From Desulfosporosinus hippei DSM 8344 (lineage in GTDB: Bacteria > Bacillota > Desulfitobacteriia > Desulfitobacteriales > Desulfitobacteriaceae): 37,810 bases of DNA. A program made the translations under genes and the position numbers. The DNA lies in NCBI RefSeq assembly GCF_900100785.1, contig NZ_FNCP01000035.1, forward strand, positions 1 to 37,810, given 5' to 3'. The stretch's first letter is position 1. The number at the start of each line of letters is the position of its first letter. The notes beneath the pieces were generated by a model that saw only the letters and a list, made by a program, of their open reading frames with translations, did no database searches and was not told where the DNA came from. Of the stretch, positions 7,672-15,038 are shown piece by piece.

Positions 7672-9123
7672 GTGAACTATTCGTTAGTAGAAAATATTCT
7701 TGGCCGCCTGATGATCTCGTTTTCAGGATTTATGGTAATCCCTTTTTTAGTGGCCTTGATTTGGCAGGAGGGGAGTGTGCTTGCCTTTGTTCTGTCCATA
7801 ATAATAACTTTGGTTATGGGGCTAATTCTTTTAGCCTATGGAAAGAAAGATGGGCGTATGGGAGTTCGGGAAGGGTTTGTTATTGTAGCTGGTGCTTGGC
7901 TATTAACAAGTTTAACCGGAGCATTGCCTTATGCCTTGAGTGGAGCTGTTCCTACTTATCTGGATGGACTTTTTGAATCTGTCTCAGGGTTAACCACAAC
8001 AGGAGCGAGCGTAATTGATAATGTTGAAATCTTGCCTAAGAGCATCCTGCTGTGGAGAAGCTTAACCCACTGGCTTGGGGGTATGGGGATAATTGTCTTA
8101 TTTATTGTCTTCCTGCCAAATATGACAGGGGCCGTTCATTTATTCAATGCTGAAGTCACCGGGCCAACCTCTGAAAGAGTTTTACCGAGAATTCGAGATA
8201 ATGCTCTAAAGCTTTGGCAAATATACTTTGGCTTAACCGTTGCTCAAATTTTTCTTTTAATCATAGTAGGTATGAACTGGTTTGATGCTATTAATCATTC
8301 CTTTGCTACCATGGCTACAGGAGGGTTTTCCACAAAAAATACAAGTATAGCATATTACGACAATCTGTGGATCGAACTTATTATTATTGTTTTTATGATC
8401 ATCGCTGGAGTTAACTTTAGTTTATATTATCAGGCTTGGCGATCCGGGTTAAACAAGATTTTTAAAGATATAGAATTTCAGTTTTATCTATTGATCATCG
8501 TAGTTTCAACTGTTCTGATTGCCCTAAGCCTATGGTGGACAATGGAGATTGACGGCGGTAATTCCCTGCGGCAAGCCTTATTTCAAGTGGTCTCTATCAT
8601 CACTACTACCGGTTTTATGTCGGCAGACTTTGACCAGTGGCCATCTGCAACTAAGATTATCCTGCTCTGTTTAATGTTTATAGGAGGGTGTGCAGGATCT
8701 ACTGCTGGGGGGATGAAGGTTTCGAGGATTGTCCTGCTTTTTAAACTCGGTTGGGTAGAGTTGAGAAGAGCTATTCATCCTAAGGCGGTTATTAATGTGC
8801 GCTTTGCCAAGAAGACTGTTGATCCAGTCATATTTAACACAGTCGCAGTTTTTTTCTTCCTTTTTTTATCAATTTTTGCCTTGGCTTCTTTCCTCCTCGC
8901 TGCAATCGGAATGGAGCCCCTTGATGCCATGAGTGCAGCAGTTACGACTTTGGGCAATGTCGGGCCGGGCTTTGGCGTAATTGGTCCTACTACTACATTT
9001 TCTTCAATTAACGCTTTTGGAGAGAGTGTCCTTATTCTATGCATGCTGCTGGGACGGCTAGAACTCTTTACCTTGTTAGTACTTGTTCAGCCCGAATTTT
9101 GGCGTAGTCGTAAAGGATGGTAG
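7672..9123 (+). CDS. trkH: Trk potassium channel subunit TrkH
   Basis: Integral membrane K+ translocation subunit partnered with TrkA. The four pore-loop selectivity segments of the SKT superfamily are visible in order: SGLTTTGASV, FATMATGGFST, SIITTTGFMSAD and TTLGNVGPGFG. The intervening sequence is strongly hydrophobic, consistent with paired M1-P-M2 repeats plus extra N-terminal helices. 483 residues is typical of TrkH and longer than KtrB. The start is GTG 7672 with AAGGCAGGG just upstream, overlapping the trkA stop region. A terminator follows at 9164-9208. Confidence 0.95.
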   Translation: MNYSLVENILGRLMISFSGFMVIPFLVALIWQEGSVLAFVLSIIITLVMGLILLAYGKKDGRMGVREGFVIVAGAWLLTSLTGALPYALSGAVPTYLDGLFESVSGLTTTGASVIDNVEILPKSILLWRSLTHWLGGMGIIVLFIVFLPNMTGAVHLFNAEVTGPTSERVLPRIRDNALKLWQIYFGLTVAQIFLLIIVGMNWFDAINHSFATMATGGFSTKNTSIAYYDNLWIELIIIVFMIIAGVNFSLYYQAWRSGLNKIFKDIEFQFYLLIIVVSTVLIALSLWWTMEIDGGNSLRQALFQVVSIITTTGFMSADFDQWPSATKIILLCLMFIGGCAGSTAGGMKVSRIVLLFKLGWVELRRAIHPKAVINVRFAKKTVDPVIFNTVAVFFFLFLSIFALASFLLAAIGMEPLDAMSAAVTTLGNVGPGFGVIGPTTTFSSINAFGESVLILCMLLGRLELFTLLVLVQPEFWRSRKGW

Positions 9124-9163
9124 ACTCCAATTATTAATGAAAAATTATGGGCAATAGAAAAAG

Positions 9164-9208
9164 GGGTCTGCTAGTGAAGTGTAAGCTTCCTGCAGACTCT
9201 TTCTTTTT
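9164..9208 (+). terminator. Intrinsic terminator of trkA-trkH
   Basis: GGTCTGC...GAAG pairs with CTTC...GCAGACT with a small bulge, followed by TCTTTCTTTTT. It lies 40 bp past the trkH stop. The 60-codon open frame across it (9147-9329) has no ribosome site and is not considered a gene. Confidence 0.75.
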
Positions 9209-9329
9209 ACACCGTTGTATTAGTGATTTGGACATAAATGTAAATTTGAGTAACCATTGGTTTCTATACAAAAACTACCATTGTGTGTTTAGTCGCATTA
9301 TGTTAGATTATCGTAGAAAGAGTAATTAA

Positions 9330-9358
9330 TTGTCATTTCGCACATGGCTTTTTTTTAT
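9330..9358 (+). promoter_or_regulatory. Weak promoter candidate for the ferredoxin/NrfD pair
   Basis: TTGTCA (9330-9335) and TTTTAT (9353-9358) are spaced by 17 bp, about 50 bp upstream of the ferredoxin start. The -35 is good but the -10 is poor and lies in a T-run. The rest of 9209-9400 shows no gene. Confidence 0.3.
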
Positions 9359-9406
9359 GTCTTTTATGTCTAATGTGTGATCGATTGTGAAAGGAGCTGT
9401 AAAGGG

Positions 9407-10066
9407 ATGTCGCCTAATAAACGAGTTGCTCTATCCCGCCGTAATTTAATAAAAGGTGGATTATTGCTCGGAACCGTCGCTGCAATTGGTATTATGCCAA
9501 TTAAAGTTCTAAAAGCTGAAGAAACAGTTAAAGAAAACACAACTGCGAAAACAAAAAAACAAATTGGTTTTAGTTACGACGAAGGAAAGTGTATTAAATG
9601 CGAGTCCTGCGTAAGGATCTGTCAAGAGACTTACCAATGGGAGTCTGATACTCCTTGGAGAAGGCTTCTTAAAAATGATAAGGGAAATGCTTTATCTATG
9701 AGTTGTAATCACTGTGCTGACCCCGCTTGTGCTAAAGTTTGTCCGGTAAAAGCCTATTCGAAAAGGGATAGTGACGGTATTGTCATTCATGATGCCAGTA
9801 AATGTGTTGGTTGTGGTTATTGTCTCTATGCCTGCCCCTATCATGCTCCTCATATCCAGAAAAAAACAGGTGCAGTTTCTAAATGTCATTTCTGTTATAA
9901 CTTGCAGGATACAGGCTCAGGGCCTCGTTGTGTAGGGGTTTGTCCGACTAAGGCCTTGACCATGGGCGATATGAAGGAACTGTCTCAAAAGGGAAATCTT
10001 GATTATAAAGGGCTTCCTAGCTCTAAAATCACGAATCCATCAATGATAATAATTCCAAAGGCATAA
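9407..10066 (+). CDS. TAT-exported four-[4Fe-4S] ferredoxin subunit (NrfC/PsrB/DsrO type)
   Basis: Electron-transfer subunit of a membrane oxidoreductase, placed outside the cytoplasmic membrane by a twin-arginine signal: SRRNLIKGG at residues 10-18, followed by a hydrophobic stretch and a cleavage-like region near KVLKAEE. Four cysteine clusters follow in the order of the family: CIKCESCVRIC, CNHCADPACAKVCP, CVGCGYCLYACP and CHFCYN...CVGVCP, which supply 16 ligands for four [4Fe-4S] clusters. The ATG at 9407 follows AAAGGAGCTGTAAAGGG. Its partner NrfD gene starts 22 bp downstream. No molybdopterin or cytochrome catalytic subunit is adjacent, so the pair must serve a partner encoded elsewhere or act as a quinone/ferredoxin-type link. 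The physiological donor and acceptor cannot be named. Confidence 0.92.
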   Translation: MSPNKRVALSRRNLIKGGLLLGTVAAIGIMPIKVLKAEETVKENTTAKTKKQIGFSYDEGKCIKCESCVRICQETYQWESDTPWRRLLKNDKGNALSMSCNHCADPACAKVCPVKAYSKRDSDGIVIHDASKCVGCGYCLYACPYHAPHIQKKTGAVSKCHFCYNLQDTGSGPRCVGVCPTKALTMGDMKELSQKGNLDYKGLPSSKITNPSMIIIPKA

Positions 10067-10088
10067 TAAACGAGAGGAGGATTTCAAA

Positions 10089-11003
10089 ATGGGACATTGG
10101 GGTTGGCTTATTGCTATCTACCTTTTCTTAGGTGGACTTGGCGCAGGAGCATATCTGGCTTCTTTTGCAGCAGAAAAGGGTCTTTTGGGTAAAAAAACTA
10201 ATTTGGATCGTGTGGGTTATGTTGTTTCAGCACCAATTGTTGCTTTTGGAGCCTTTTTATTGATTTTTGATTTGGGACAAGGTCTCAAAAAACCCTGGTT
10301 GATTATAAATATGTTTCTCAATTTTAGTTCGGTTATGACTTGGGGTATCTATATTCTTTCTGCTTTCATCTGCGTAGCTTTTATCAAAGCATTTTTTGTC
10401 TGGAAGAAGAGACAAGCTCCAGCTGTCATTTCCTACCTGGGTGCTATTCTAGCCTTAGCGACTGCCGCCTATACAGGAATGCTTTTAGCAGTTGTTGAAG
10501 GAATACCTTTTTGGAACTCTTACTTGATGCCGGTGGTTTTTGTGGTATCTGCTCTTTCAACGGGCTTGTCCTTAACATCACTAATAGCACATTTCTTTGA
10601 GAAACACCAAGTTCATGAGGTGCGTGTCTCTCAAATCCATTTGGGATTGGTAGCTACAGAAATCGTTGCGCTTGCTGCTTTTTTTGCGCTAATTTATTCC
10701 GGAAGTCAAGGAACAATTGCCAAGATTTCAGCAAACATGTTGTTGACAGAATCTCTGTCAATCCCCTTCTGGCTGCTTCTTATCATTATTGGTTTGGTTG
10801 GACCATTAGCGTTTTACCTGCTACAGGCGCGTAGCAATAAAAAGGCTCTTTTGACATCGAACGATCAGAATTCGGCTCTGAACTCTGAAAGAGGCGGAAT
10901 CGTATCATTACTTTGTGATGGAGCTGTATTGGTCGGCGGACTTACTTTACGTTGCTTGATTATTTTTGCGGCGCTTCCGGTTTGGAACGGCATATTAAGT
11001 TAG
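10089..11003 (+). CDS. nrfD: NrfD/PsrC-type quinone-interacting membrane subunit
   Basis: Integral membrane protein of the polysulfide reductase NrfD family, expected to exchange electrons and protons between the quinone pool and the adjacent ferredoxin subunit. It begins with the family hallmark WLIAIYLFLGGLGAGAYLAS and has about eight hydrophobic helices over 304 residues. The ATG follows AGAGGAGG at good spacing and lies 22 bp after the ferredoxin gene, with a strong terminator after its stop, so the transcription unit appears to have two genes only. Menaquinone is the likely partner, given the mqn genes in this window; that link is inference. Confidence 0.9.
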   Translation: MGHWGWLIAIYLFLGGLGAGAYLASFAAEKGLLGKKTNLDRVGYVVSAPIVAFGAFLLIFDLGQGLKKPWLIINMFLNFSSVMTWGIYILSAFICVAFIKAFFVWKKRQAPAVISYLGAILALATAAYTGMLLAVVEGIPFWNSYLMPVVFVVSALSTGLSLTSLIAHFFEKHQVHEVRVSQIHLGLVATEIVALAAFFALIYSGSQGTIAKISANMLLTESLSIPFWLLLIIIGLVGPLAFYLLQARSNKKALLTSNDQNSALNSERGGIVSLLCDGAVLVGGLTLRCLIIFAALPVWNGILS

Positions 11004-11050
11004 TGTAAACGCTCAGGAACGCATAGAAGGTTTATAATTACTTTAGGTTT

Positions 11051-11080
11051 AGGGGGGTATAACTACCCCTCTTTTTATTT
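11051..11080 (+). terminator. Intrinsic terminator of the ferredoxin/NrfD unit
   Basis: AGGGGGGT pairs fully with ACCCCTCT (8 bp, one G-U) around an ATAACT loop, followed by TTTTATTT. It closes the two-gene unit. Confidence 0.88.
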
Positions 11081-11261
11081 GGATTTCACATTTATTATGA
11101 AACAATTATGATGGAAGCCTGTGATATTAGTTAGCAGTTAAATTGTTAGGTTTAGCGAAGGAGGGATTGTTTAGATTGGTATTTCTAGTTAAACTAGGAT
11201 AAGACTCATACATAGTCTTTAAATGTGTAATTTTCTTTAAAGTTTAAAGGAGGGATTTTCT

Positions 11262-11648
11262 TTGTCAAGGAAAGCTTATACTGCAAAAGGGGCAGTTGCC
11301 ATTGGCCCCTATTCCCATGCCGTAGAATCTGGGGAATTCATTTACCTATCTGGGCAAACTCCAATAGATTCTGCCAGTGGAAAACTTATTTTAGGTGATA
11401 TCATTGCCCAAACTGAACAATGCTTTAAGAATTTATTCAATGTCTTAGAAGCCTCGGGACTGACTTCCGAGGATGTAATTAAGGTGAATGTTTTTCTGAC
11501 AGATATGTGCAATTTTAACGCTATGAATTCAGTTTATCAAGGAATGTTCACTGCACCTTATCCTGCCAGAACAACAATTGGTGTAGCTTCACTCCCGCTA
11601 GAGGCTGAAGTTGAGATAGAGATGATTGCGAGAAGAAGTCATACCTAA
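11262..11648 (+). CDS. ridA: RidA family enamine/imine deaminase
   Basis: Small cytoplasmic trimeric enzyme that hydrolyses reactive enamine/imine intermediates such as 2-aminoacrylate to keto acids and ammonia. At 128 residues it is full length. Family features are the N-terminal GPYSHAV segment, the YLSGQTPID strand, the central VIKVNVFLTDM and the C-terminal PARTTIGVASLPLEAEVEIEMIA with the substrate-binding Arg. It starts at TTG 11262, supported by AAAGGAGGG 7 nt upstream; there is no alternative ATG. The TDT transporter gene begins 31 bp later and may be cotranscribed. Confidence 0.93.
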   Translation: MSRKAYTAKGAVAIGPYSHAVESGEFIYLSGQTPIDSASGKLILGDIIAQTEQCFKNLFNVLEASGLTSEDVIKVNVFLTDMCNFNAMNSVYQGMFTAPYPARTTIGVASLPLEAEVEIEMIARRSHT

Positions 11649-11679
11649 ATCTTTATTTTGCTTGAAGGGACATTTAAAT

Positions 11680-12792
11680 ATGCTTGAACGTCATGTCATA
11701 AAATACTTTGCCCCAGGGTGGTTTGCGGTAGTCATGGGTACAGGGGGACTTGCTAATGTTTTATATCAATGGCAATCTACCTTTCCTGTAGGAAAAGTTC
11801 TAGGCTTTGGCGCAGCAACTCTCGCTGAAATTCTATATCTTTTGGTACTTGTTCTATGGGTGATTCGTTGGATTTCTTTTTTTGAGTATGCGCGTAGAGA
11901 TCTTCATCACCCTGTGGCAAGCAATTTCTTTGTTACCATGCCGGTAGCAACTGTCATTGTTGGAACTAATATTTATAGTTATTGGAGGCCCTTTATTGGC
12001 GAATCAATAACCTTTGTCATTACGAGTAGTGCCTGGACAGTAGGATTATTAGGAGTCACTTTTTTCTCCTTCTATACAACCTTTAGAATTATTCAGCTTG
12101 AAGTGGCCCCTAAGCCAGAAATGACCAATTTTTCTTGGATTATGGCGCCCATCGCCAATATGGCTACTTTATTGTTGGGAAATACTGTATTAATTCAAAG
12201 TCTCAATCATAAACCAAGCTGGAGCGTGTCTATTTTAATTTTAAACTCAATTATGTTTGGGATAGGGTTTTTTCTTTTTATATTTATTAGTGCTGTGATC
12301 TTTGTTCGGCTTATTCAACATTCTCTTCCACCAGCCGAGTTGACACCGTCTTTTGGAATTTTATTAAGCGCAGTTGGTTTGGCAACGATTGCAATTATAG
12401 ATATGTCAAAGAGTGCCGCTACCCTGGGAGTAATAAATTCCGTTGGTCTAGCCAACTTAGGGGCAATAATCATTTGGGGATTTGGATTTTGGGTGATTGG
12501 AATTACTTGTCTTATTTGCATTTATCACCTTCGTCGAGGTGGTATTCCATTTGGATTAGGCTGGTGGGCATTTATCTTTCCATTAGCTGCTTATACAATC
12601 GCGACTCAGAAAATCTCAGGTTTGTTTGTCTCTCCACTAACTTTCTGGGTTAGCGTAGTCCTAACCATATTACTTTTGCTGCTTTGGGGCTATGTTTTGT
12701 TAAGAACTATTGTCGGTATTGTTAAAGGTAATCTTTTTATGGGTAGCCCGATATTCCAAGAGCCAGAAAAGACTATTATAGCTAAGTCGTAG
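11680..12792 (+). CDS. TDT-family transporter (TehA/Mae1/SLAC1-like)
   Basis: Multi-pass membrane protein of the tellurite-resistance/dicarboxylate transporter (SLAC1-like) family, 370 residues with about ten hydrophobic helices. The first helix carries the family opening FAPGWFAVVMGTGGLANVL; later helices contain conserved aromatic and small-residue patterns such as WWAFIFPLAAYTIAT. Members carry anions, including dicarboxylates, sulfite or chloride; the substrate here is not determinable. I start at ATG 11680, preceded by GAAGGGA; the open frame extends back to 11626, inside ridA, without a ribosome site. Confidence 0.85.
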   Translation: MLERHVIKYFAPGWFAVVMGTGGLANVLYQWQSTFPVGKVLGFGAATLAEILYLLVLVLWVIRWISFFEYARRDLHHPVASNFFVTMPVATVIVGTNIYSYWRPFIGESITFVITSSAWTVGLLGVTFFSFYTTFRIIQLEVAPKPEMTNFSWIMAPIANMATLLLGNTVLIQSLNHKPSWSVSILILNSIMFGIGFFLFIFISAVIFVRLIQHSLPPAELTPSFGILLSAVGLATIAIIDMSKSAATLGVINSVGLANLGAIIIWGFGFWVIGITCLICIYHLRRGGIPFGLGWWAFIFPLAAYTIATQKISGLFVSPLTFWVSVVLTILLLLLWGYVLLRTIVGIVKGNLFMGSPIFQEPEKTIIAKS

Positions 12793-12813
12793 AGTTACTA
12801 TAAAGATGTTAAG

Positions 12814-12842
12814 TTGGAGATTGTAAATAAATATTGTATCAT
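12814..12842 (+). promoter_or_regulatory. Possible sigma-A promoter for the 12914-14885 genes
   Basis: TTGGAG (12814-12819), 17-bp spacer, TATCAT (12837-12842), about 70 bp upstream of the first gene of the acetyltransferase-like/selenoprotein/siroheme reductase cluster. Confidence 0.45.
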
Positions 12843-12913
12843 GGTACATATTGAAGTGATTAAAAAGTAACAACGGAGAAATCAAGCAAGATATTGAAAG
12901 GTGTGAGCACAGG

Positions 12914-13543
12914 ATGGTGGTTAAAGCACAGCGTATTTATGCTGAGAATTGGGATCCTTCTGATGATGACATTAATAGTCTTTTTCCGATTGAAGACCTA
13001 ACGTCTGAAATTGGAAAGGACCCTGGAATAAAGGTTCTTCAAGATGATGAAATAAGGCTTCAGTATCCTAGTCAATATAATATTTCTATCCAGGCTAGAG
13101 CATATAATCAAAGGCTTGTTCAACTCTTACAGGAATATTACCCTACTTACTGTAACAGTCCCGAGCTGTCAGATTTACTTGGAGTAAAACTACCACAGAT
13201 TATGTGGATGGATACTTTAGGCTATGAAGAACCTTTAATCAGCATTCATATTACAAAGATCAATAAACAAGAAATTTTCATTAACGACCTAGTTTTAGTT
13301 AAAAATGAGGACTTTGATTTACTAAATGAGGATTTGATTGAGAAAATACTTAATAATCTAAGAGTATTTGCTAGGGCCCAGGGGGCAAAATATTTGTCGG
13401 GATACGCTGCTAATAGGAGCACTTTGAATCTCTTGAAAAGTAAAGGGTTCACTGAGGATCAAAGAGAAGGTATGGGGAATGACTATTTGTGGAGATTAGC
13501 TGCAATAAGGGGCGAGCAACTGCCCTATTATGTAGAGTTGTAA
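12914..13543 (+). CDS. Uncharacterised protein with an acetyltransferase-like C-terminus
   Basis: 209 residues, no family confidently recognised. The N-terminal part is acidic (DPSDDDINSLFPIEDL). The C-terminal part (about residues 110-180) has a GNAT-like pattern: a beta strand IFINDLVLV, a helix NNLRVFARAQGAKYLSGYAAN, then RSTLNLLKSKGFTED, resembling the GNAT NxxSxxLYxKxGF motif. The classical acetyl-CoA-binding RxxGxG/A loop is not obvious, so activity is uncertain. Soluble, no signal peptide. ATG 12914 follows GAAAGGTGTGAG. The stop at 13543 is 5 bp before the ATG of the DsbA/FrnE-type gene, so the two are likely translated from one mRNA. Confidence 0.7.
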   Translation: MVVKAQRIYAENWDPSDDDINSLFPIEDLTSEIGKDPGIKVLQDDEIRLQYPSQYNISIQARAYNQRLVQLLQEYYPTYCNSPELSDLLGVKLPQIMWMDTLGYEEPLISIHITKINKQEIFINDLVLVKNEDFDLLNEDLIEKILNNLRVFARAQGAKYLSGYAANRSTLNLLKSKGFTEDQREGMGNDYLWRLAAIRGEQLPYYVEL

Positions 13544-13548
13544 TTAAC

Positions 13549-14160
13549 ATGACGAGTAAAATTACAGTCTTCTCGGACTTTTTATGACCCTTTTGTATGA
13601 TAGGGAAGATCCCCCTTGACCAGTTGGCCAGGGATAAAAATCTGATTGTAGAATGGAAGGCTTTTGAACTTAGACCGGAAGGTGTTGAGCTGCCAGAGAA
13701 GTCACCGGCAGATATAGCCAATGCAAAGGCCAGACTAGAGGCTTTAGGGCAAAAATATGGAATCTATATGACCTTTAACGAAAAAAACAAGCATTCCAGA
13801 TTGGCTTTAGAGGGCTCTAAATACGCTGAAGAGCACGGGCTCGGCAATGAGTATCATGATGCAACTTTTGCAGCTCAGTTTCAAGAAAGCAAAGATATTA
13901 ATGACTTAAGTGTATTGTATGGGATTGCCGCTCAAATTGGATTAGATCAGGAAGAATTTCGAGATGCACTTGTTACAAAGAAATACGAACAAGCTGTGTT
14001 ACAGGATCTCGCCGAAGCTAAGGGTCTAGGAATTCAAAGTGTTCCCTGTTTTATAATTGATAATCGTGCTCTCCATGGCGCCCAAAATTATAATTCCTTG
14101 GAAAAGTTCCTTAAGGGAACAAGGAGTGGGTTTCCTTTAGATATAAACGTAATAAAGTAA
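13549..14160 (+). CDS. DsbA/FrnE-type thiol oxidoreductase, probable selenoprotein (UxxC)
   Basis: Thioredoxin-fold oxidoreductase of the FrnE/2-hydroxychromene-2-carboxylate isomerase-like DsbA family, 203 residues, cytoplasmic (no signal peptide). Reading from ATG 13549, the N-terminus is MTSKITVFSDFL, then an in-frame TGA (13585-13587, residue 13), then PFCMIGKIPL. Family members normally read FSDFxCPFCYIGK, so the TGA replaces exactly the first, nucleophilic Cys of CxxC, giving U-P-F-C. Everything downstream is intact: a helical insert, the cis-Pro loop (IQSVPCF) and the C-terminal ALHGAQNY motif. A SECIS-like hairpin follows. Starting at ATG 13597, as ordinary translation would need, removes the first strand and the active site and has no ribosome site. 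The upstream site at 13549 is weak, so coupling to the preceding gene (5-bp gap) is likely. The alternative is a Cys-to-stop point mutation. Confidence 0.82.
13609..13635 (+). promoter_or_regulatory. Bacterial SECIS-like hairpin after the in-frame TGA
   Basis: Downstream of TGA 13585, CCUUGACC pairs with GGCCAGG around an AGUU apical loop (13622-13625). In one register U13616 is bulged, and flanking AU/AU pairs (13609-13610 with 13634-13635) can extend it; there is one internal A/C mismatch. The apical loop begins 34 nt after the TGA and has G at its second base. This fits the general bacterial SECIS rules as I recall them (loop about 16-37 nt after UGA, G in the first two loop positions). 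A smaller competing hairpin (GGG AAGAU CCC) lies just upstream. Confidence 0.6.
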
Positions 14161-14186
14161 TTTTTAAGAGAGTGTAGGTACTAATA

Positions 14187-14885
14187 ATGGAATTAACAAC
14201 TGAACAAAAAAAGGCATTAAAAGGGCGAGGCTATATTGCTTATAAAGATGGTATTCATTTCTCCTGCAGGGTGTTAATCGAGGCTGGAAGCATAAAAGCT
14301 GAAGAATCGCAAAAAATCAGTGAAGTTTGTAAGAACTATGGCCGAGGGTATTTTACCTTAACCCAACGGTTAAATGTTGAAATACCTTGGATTAAATATG
14401 AAGATCTGGAGAAGGTTGCAAAAGAACTGAAAGAAGTAGGTTTATCCGTTGGAAGTACCGGGATGAGGGCCAGACCCGCTCATACTTGTAAAGGGGATGT
14501 TTGTCAGGTAAGTTTATTTGACACAGCGGAAGTTTCAAGACTTATTAATGAAAGGTTCTATAAAGGGAAATATGATGTAGCCCTCCCTAATAAATTCCGA
14601 GTGACAATTGGCGGATGCAGAAATGGATGTTCAAAGCCAGCACTTGGTTGTATAGGCTTGCAAGGTCGAAAACCTGGCCAAGTAGCTATAACTATTGGCG
14701 GAATGTTTGGGAAAGAACACTATATTGGAAGAGAACTTCCGGCGTTGTACTCAATAAATGAGGCCCTTGATATTGTGGACAAGGCCATGGCTTATTATCG
14801 GGAAAATGGTCAAAATGGGGAGCGATTTGCAAAAATGGTGGAAAGAATCGGTTTTGAGACAGTGGCCCAAGCCCTTGCAATTTGA
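14187..14885 (+). CDS. Small sulfite/nitrite reductase-like siroheme protein
   Basis: 232 residues containing a ferredoxin-like half-domain (about 1-75) and the siroheme/[4Fe-4S] domain of nitrite and sulfite reductases. The cofactor ligands are visible as HTCKGDVCQ (Cx4C) near residue 100 and GGCRNGCSKP (CxxxC) near 149, followed by PALGCIGLQG. It is about half the length of assimilatory SiR/NiR and matches the small orphan reductase-like proteins of anaerobes. It probably acts on sulfite, nitrite or a related oxyanion, but the true substrate is unknown. ATG 14187 has only a weak ribosome site and lies 26 bp after the selenoprotein gene, so cotranscription is likely. That neighbourhood suggests a shared thiol/sulfur or selenium redox role, which is inference. 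Confidence 0.85.
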   Translation: MELTTEQKKALKGRGYIAYKDGIHFSCRVLIEAGSIKAEESQKISEVCKNYGRGYFTLTQRLNVEIPWIKYEDLEKVAKELKEVGLSVGSTGMRARPAHTCKGDVCQVSLFDTAEVSRLINERFYKGKYDVALPNKFRVTIGGCRNGCSKPALGCIGLQGRKPGQVAITIGGMFGKEHYIGRELPALYSINEALDIVDKAMAYYRENGQNGERFAKMVERIGFETVAQALAI

Positions 14886-14937
14886 TCTTTTTCGCCAATT
14901 TAATGGACTCTTTGTAAACTTCAGGTGTTAAGTATTG

Positions 14938-14984
14938 AAACTAGGGGTTGAAATTCTAAAGAATAGGATTTTCATCTCTAGTTT
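14938..14984. other. Long imperfect hairpin upstream of mqnB
   Basis: AAACTAG (14938-14944) pairs with CTAGTTT (14978-14984), and inside it TGAAAT..CT pairs with AG.ATTTTCA. No T-run follows. It could be a processing or protective structure, or the end of the preceding transcript; I see no known riboswitch signature. Confidence 0.35.
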
Positions 14985-15038
14985 AATGCTATGAATCCCA
15001 TAATTAAAAATTATTTAACATAAAAGGAGTTTTTTTGA

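Noticed and set aside
9147-9329. 60-codon frame after trkH
   Set aside because: It spans the trkH terminator, lacks a ribosome site and has no recognisable protein character.
13597-14160. Ordinary start of the DsbA/FrnE-type gene at ATG 13597
   Set aside because: No ribosome site, and it would lack the first beta strand and the redox motif that are encoded in frame just upstream; the in-frame TGA is better read as Sec.
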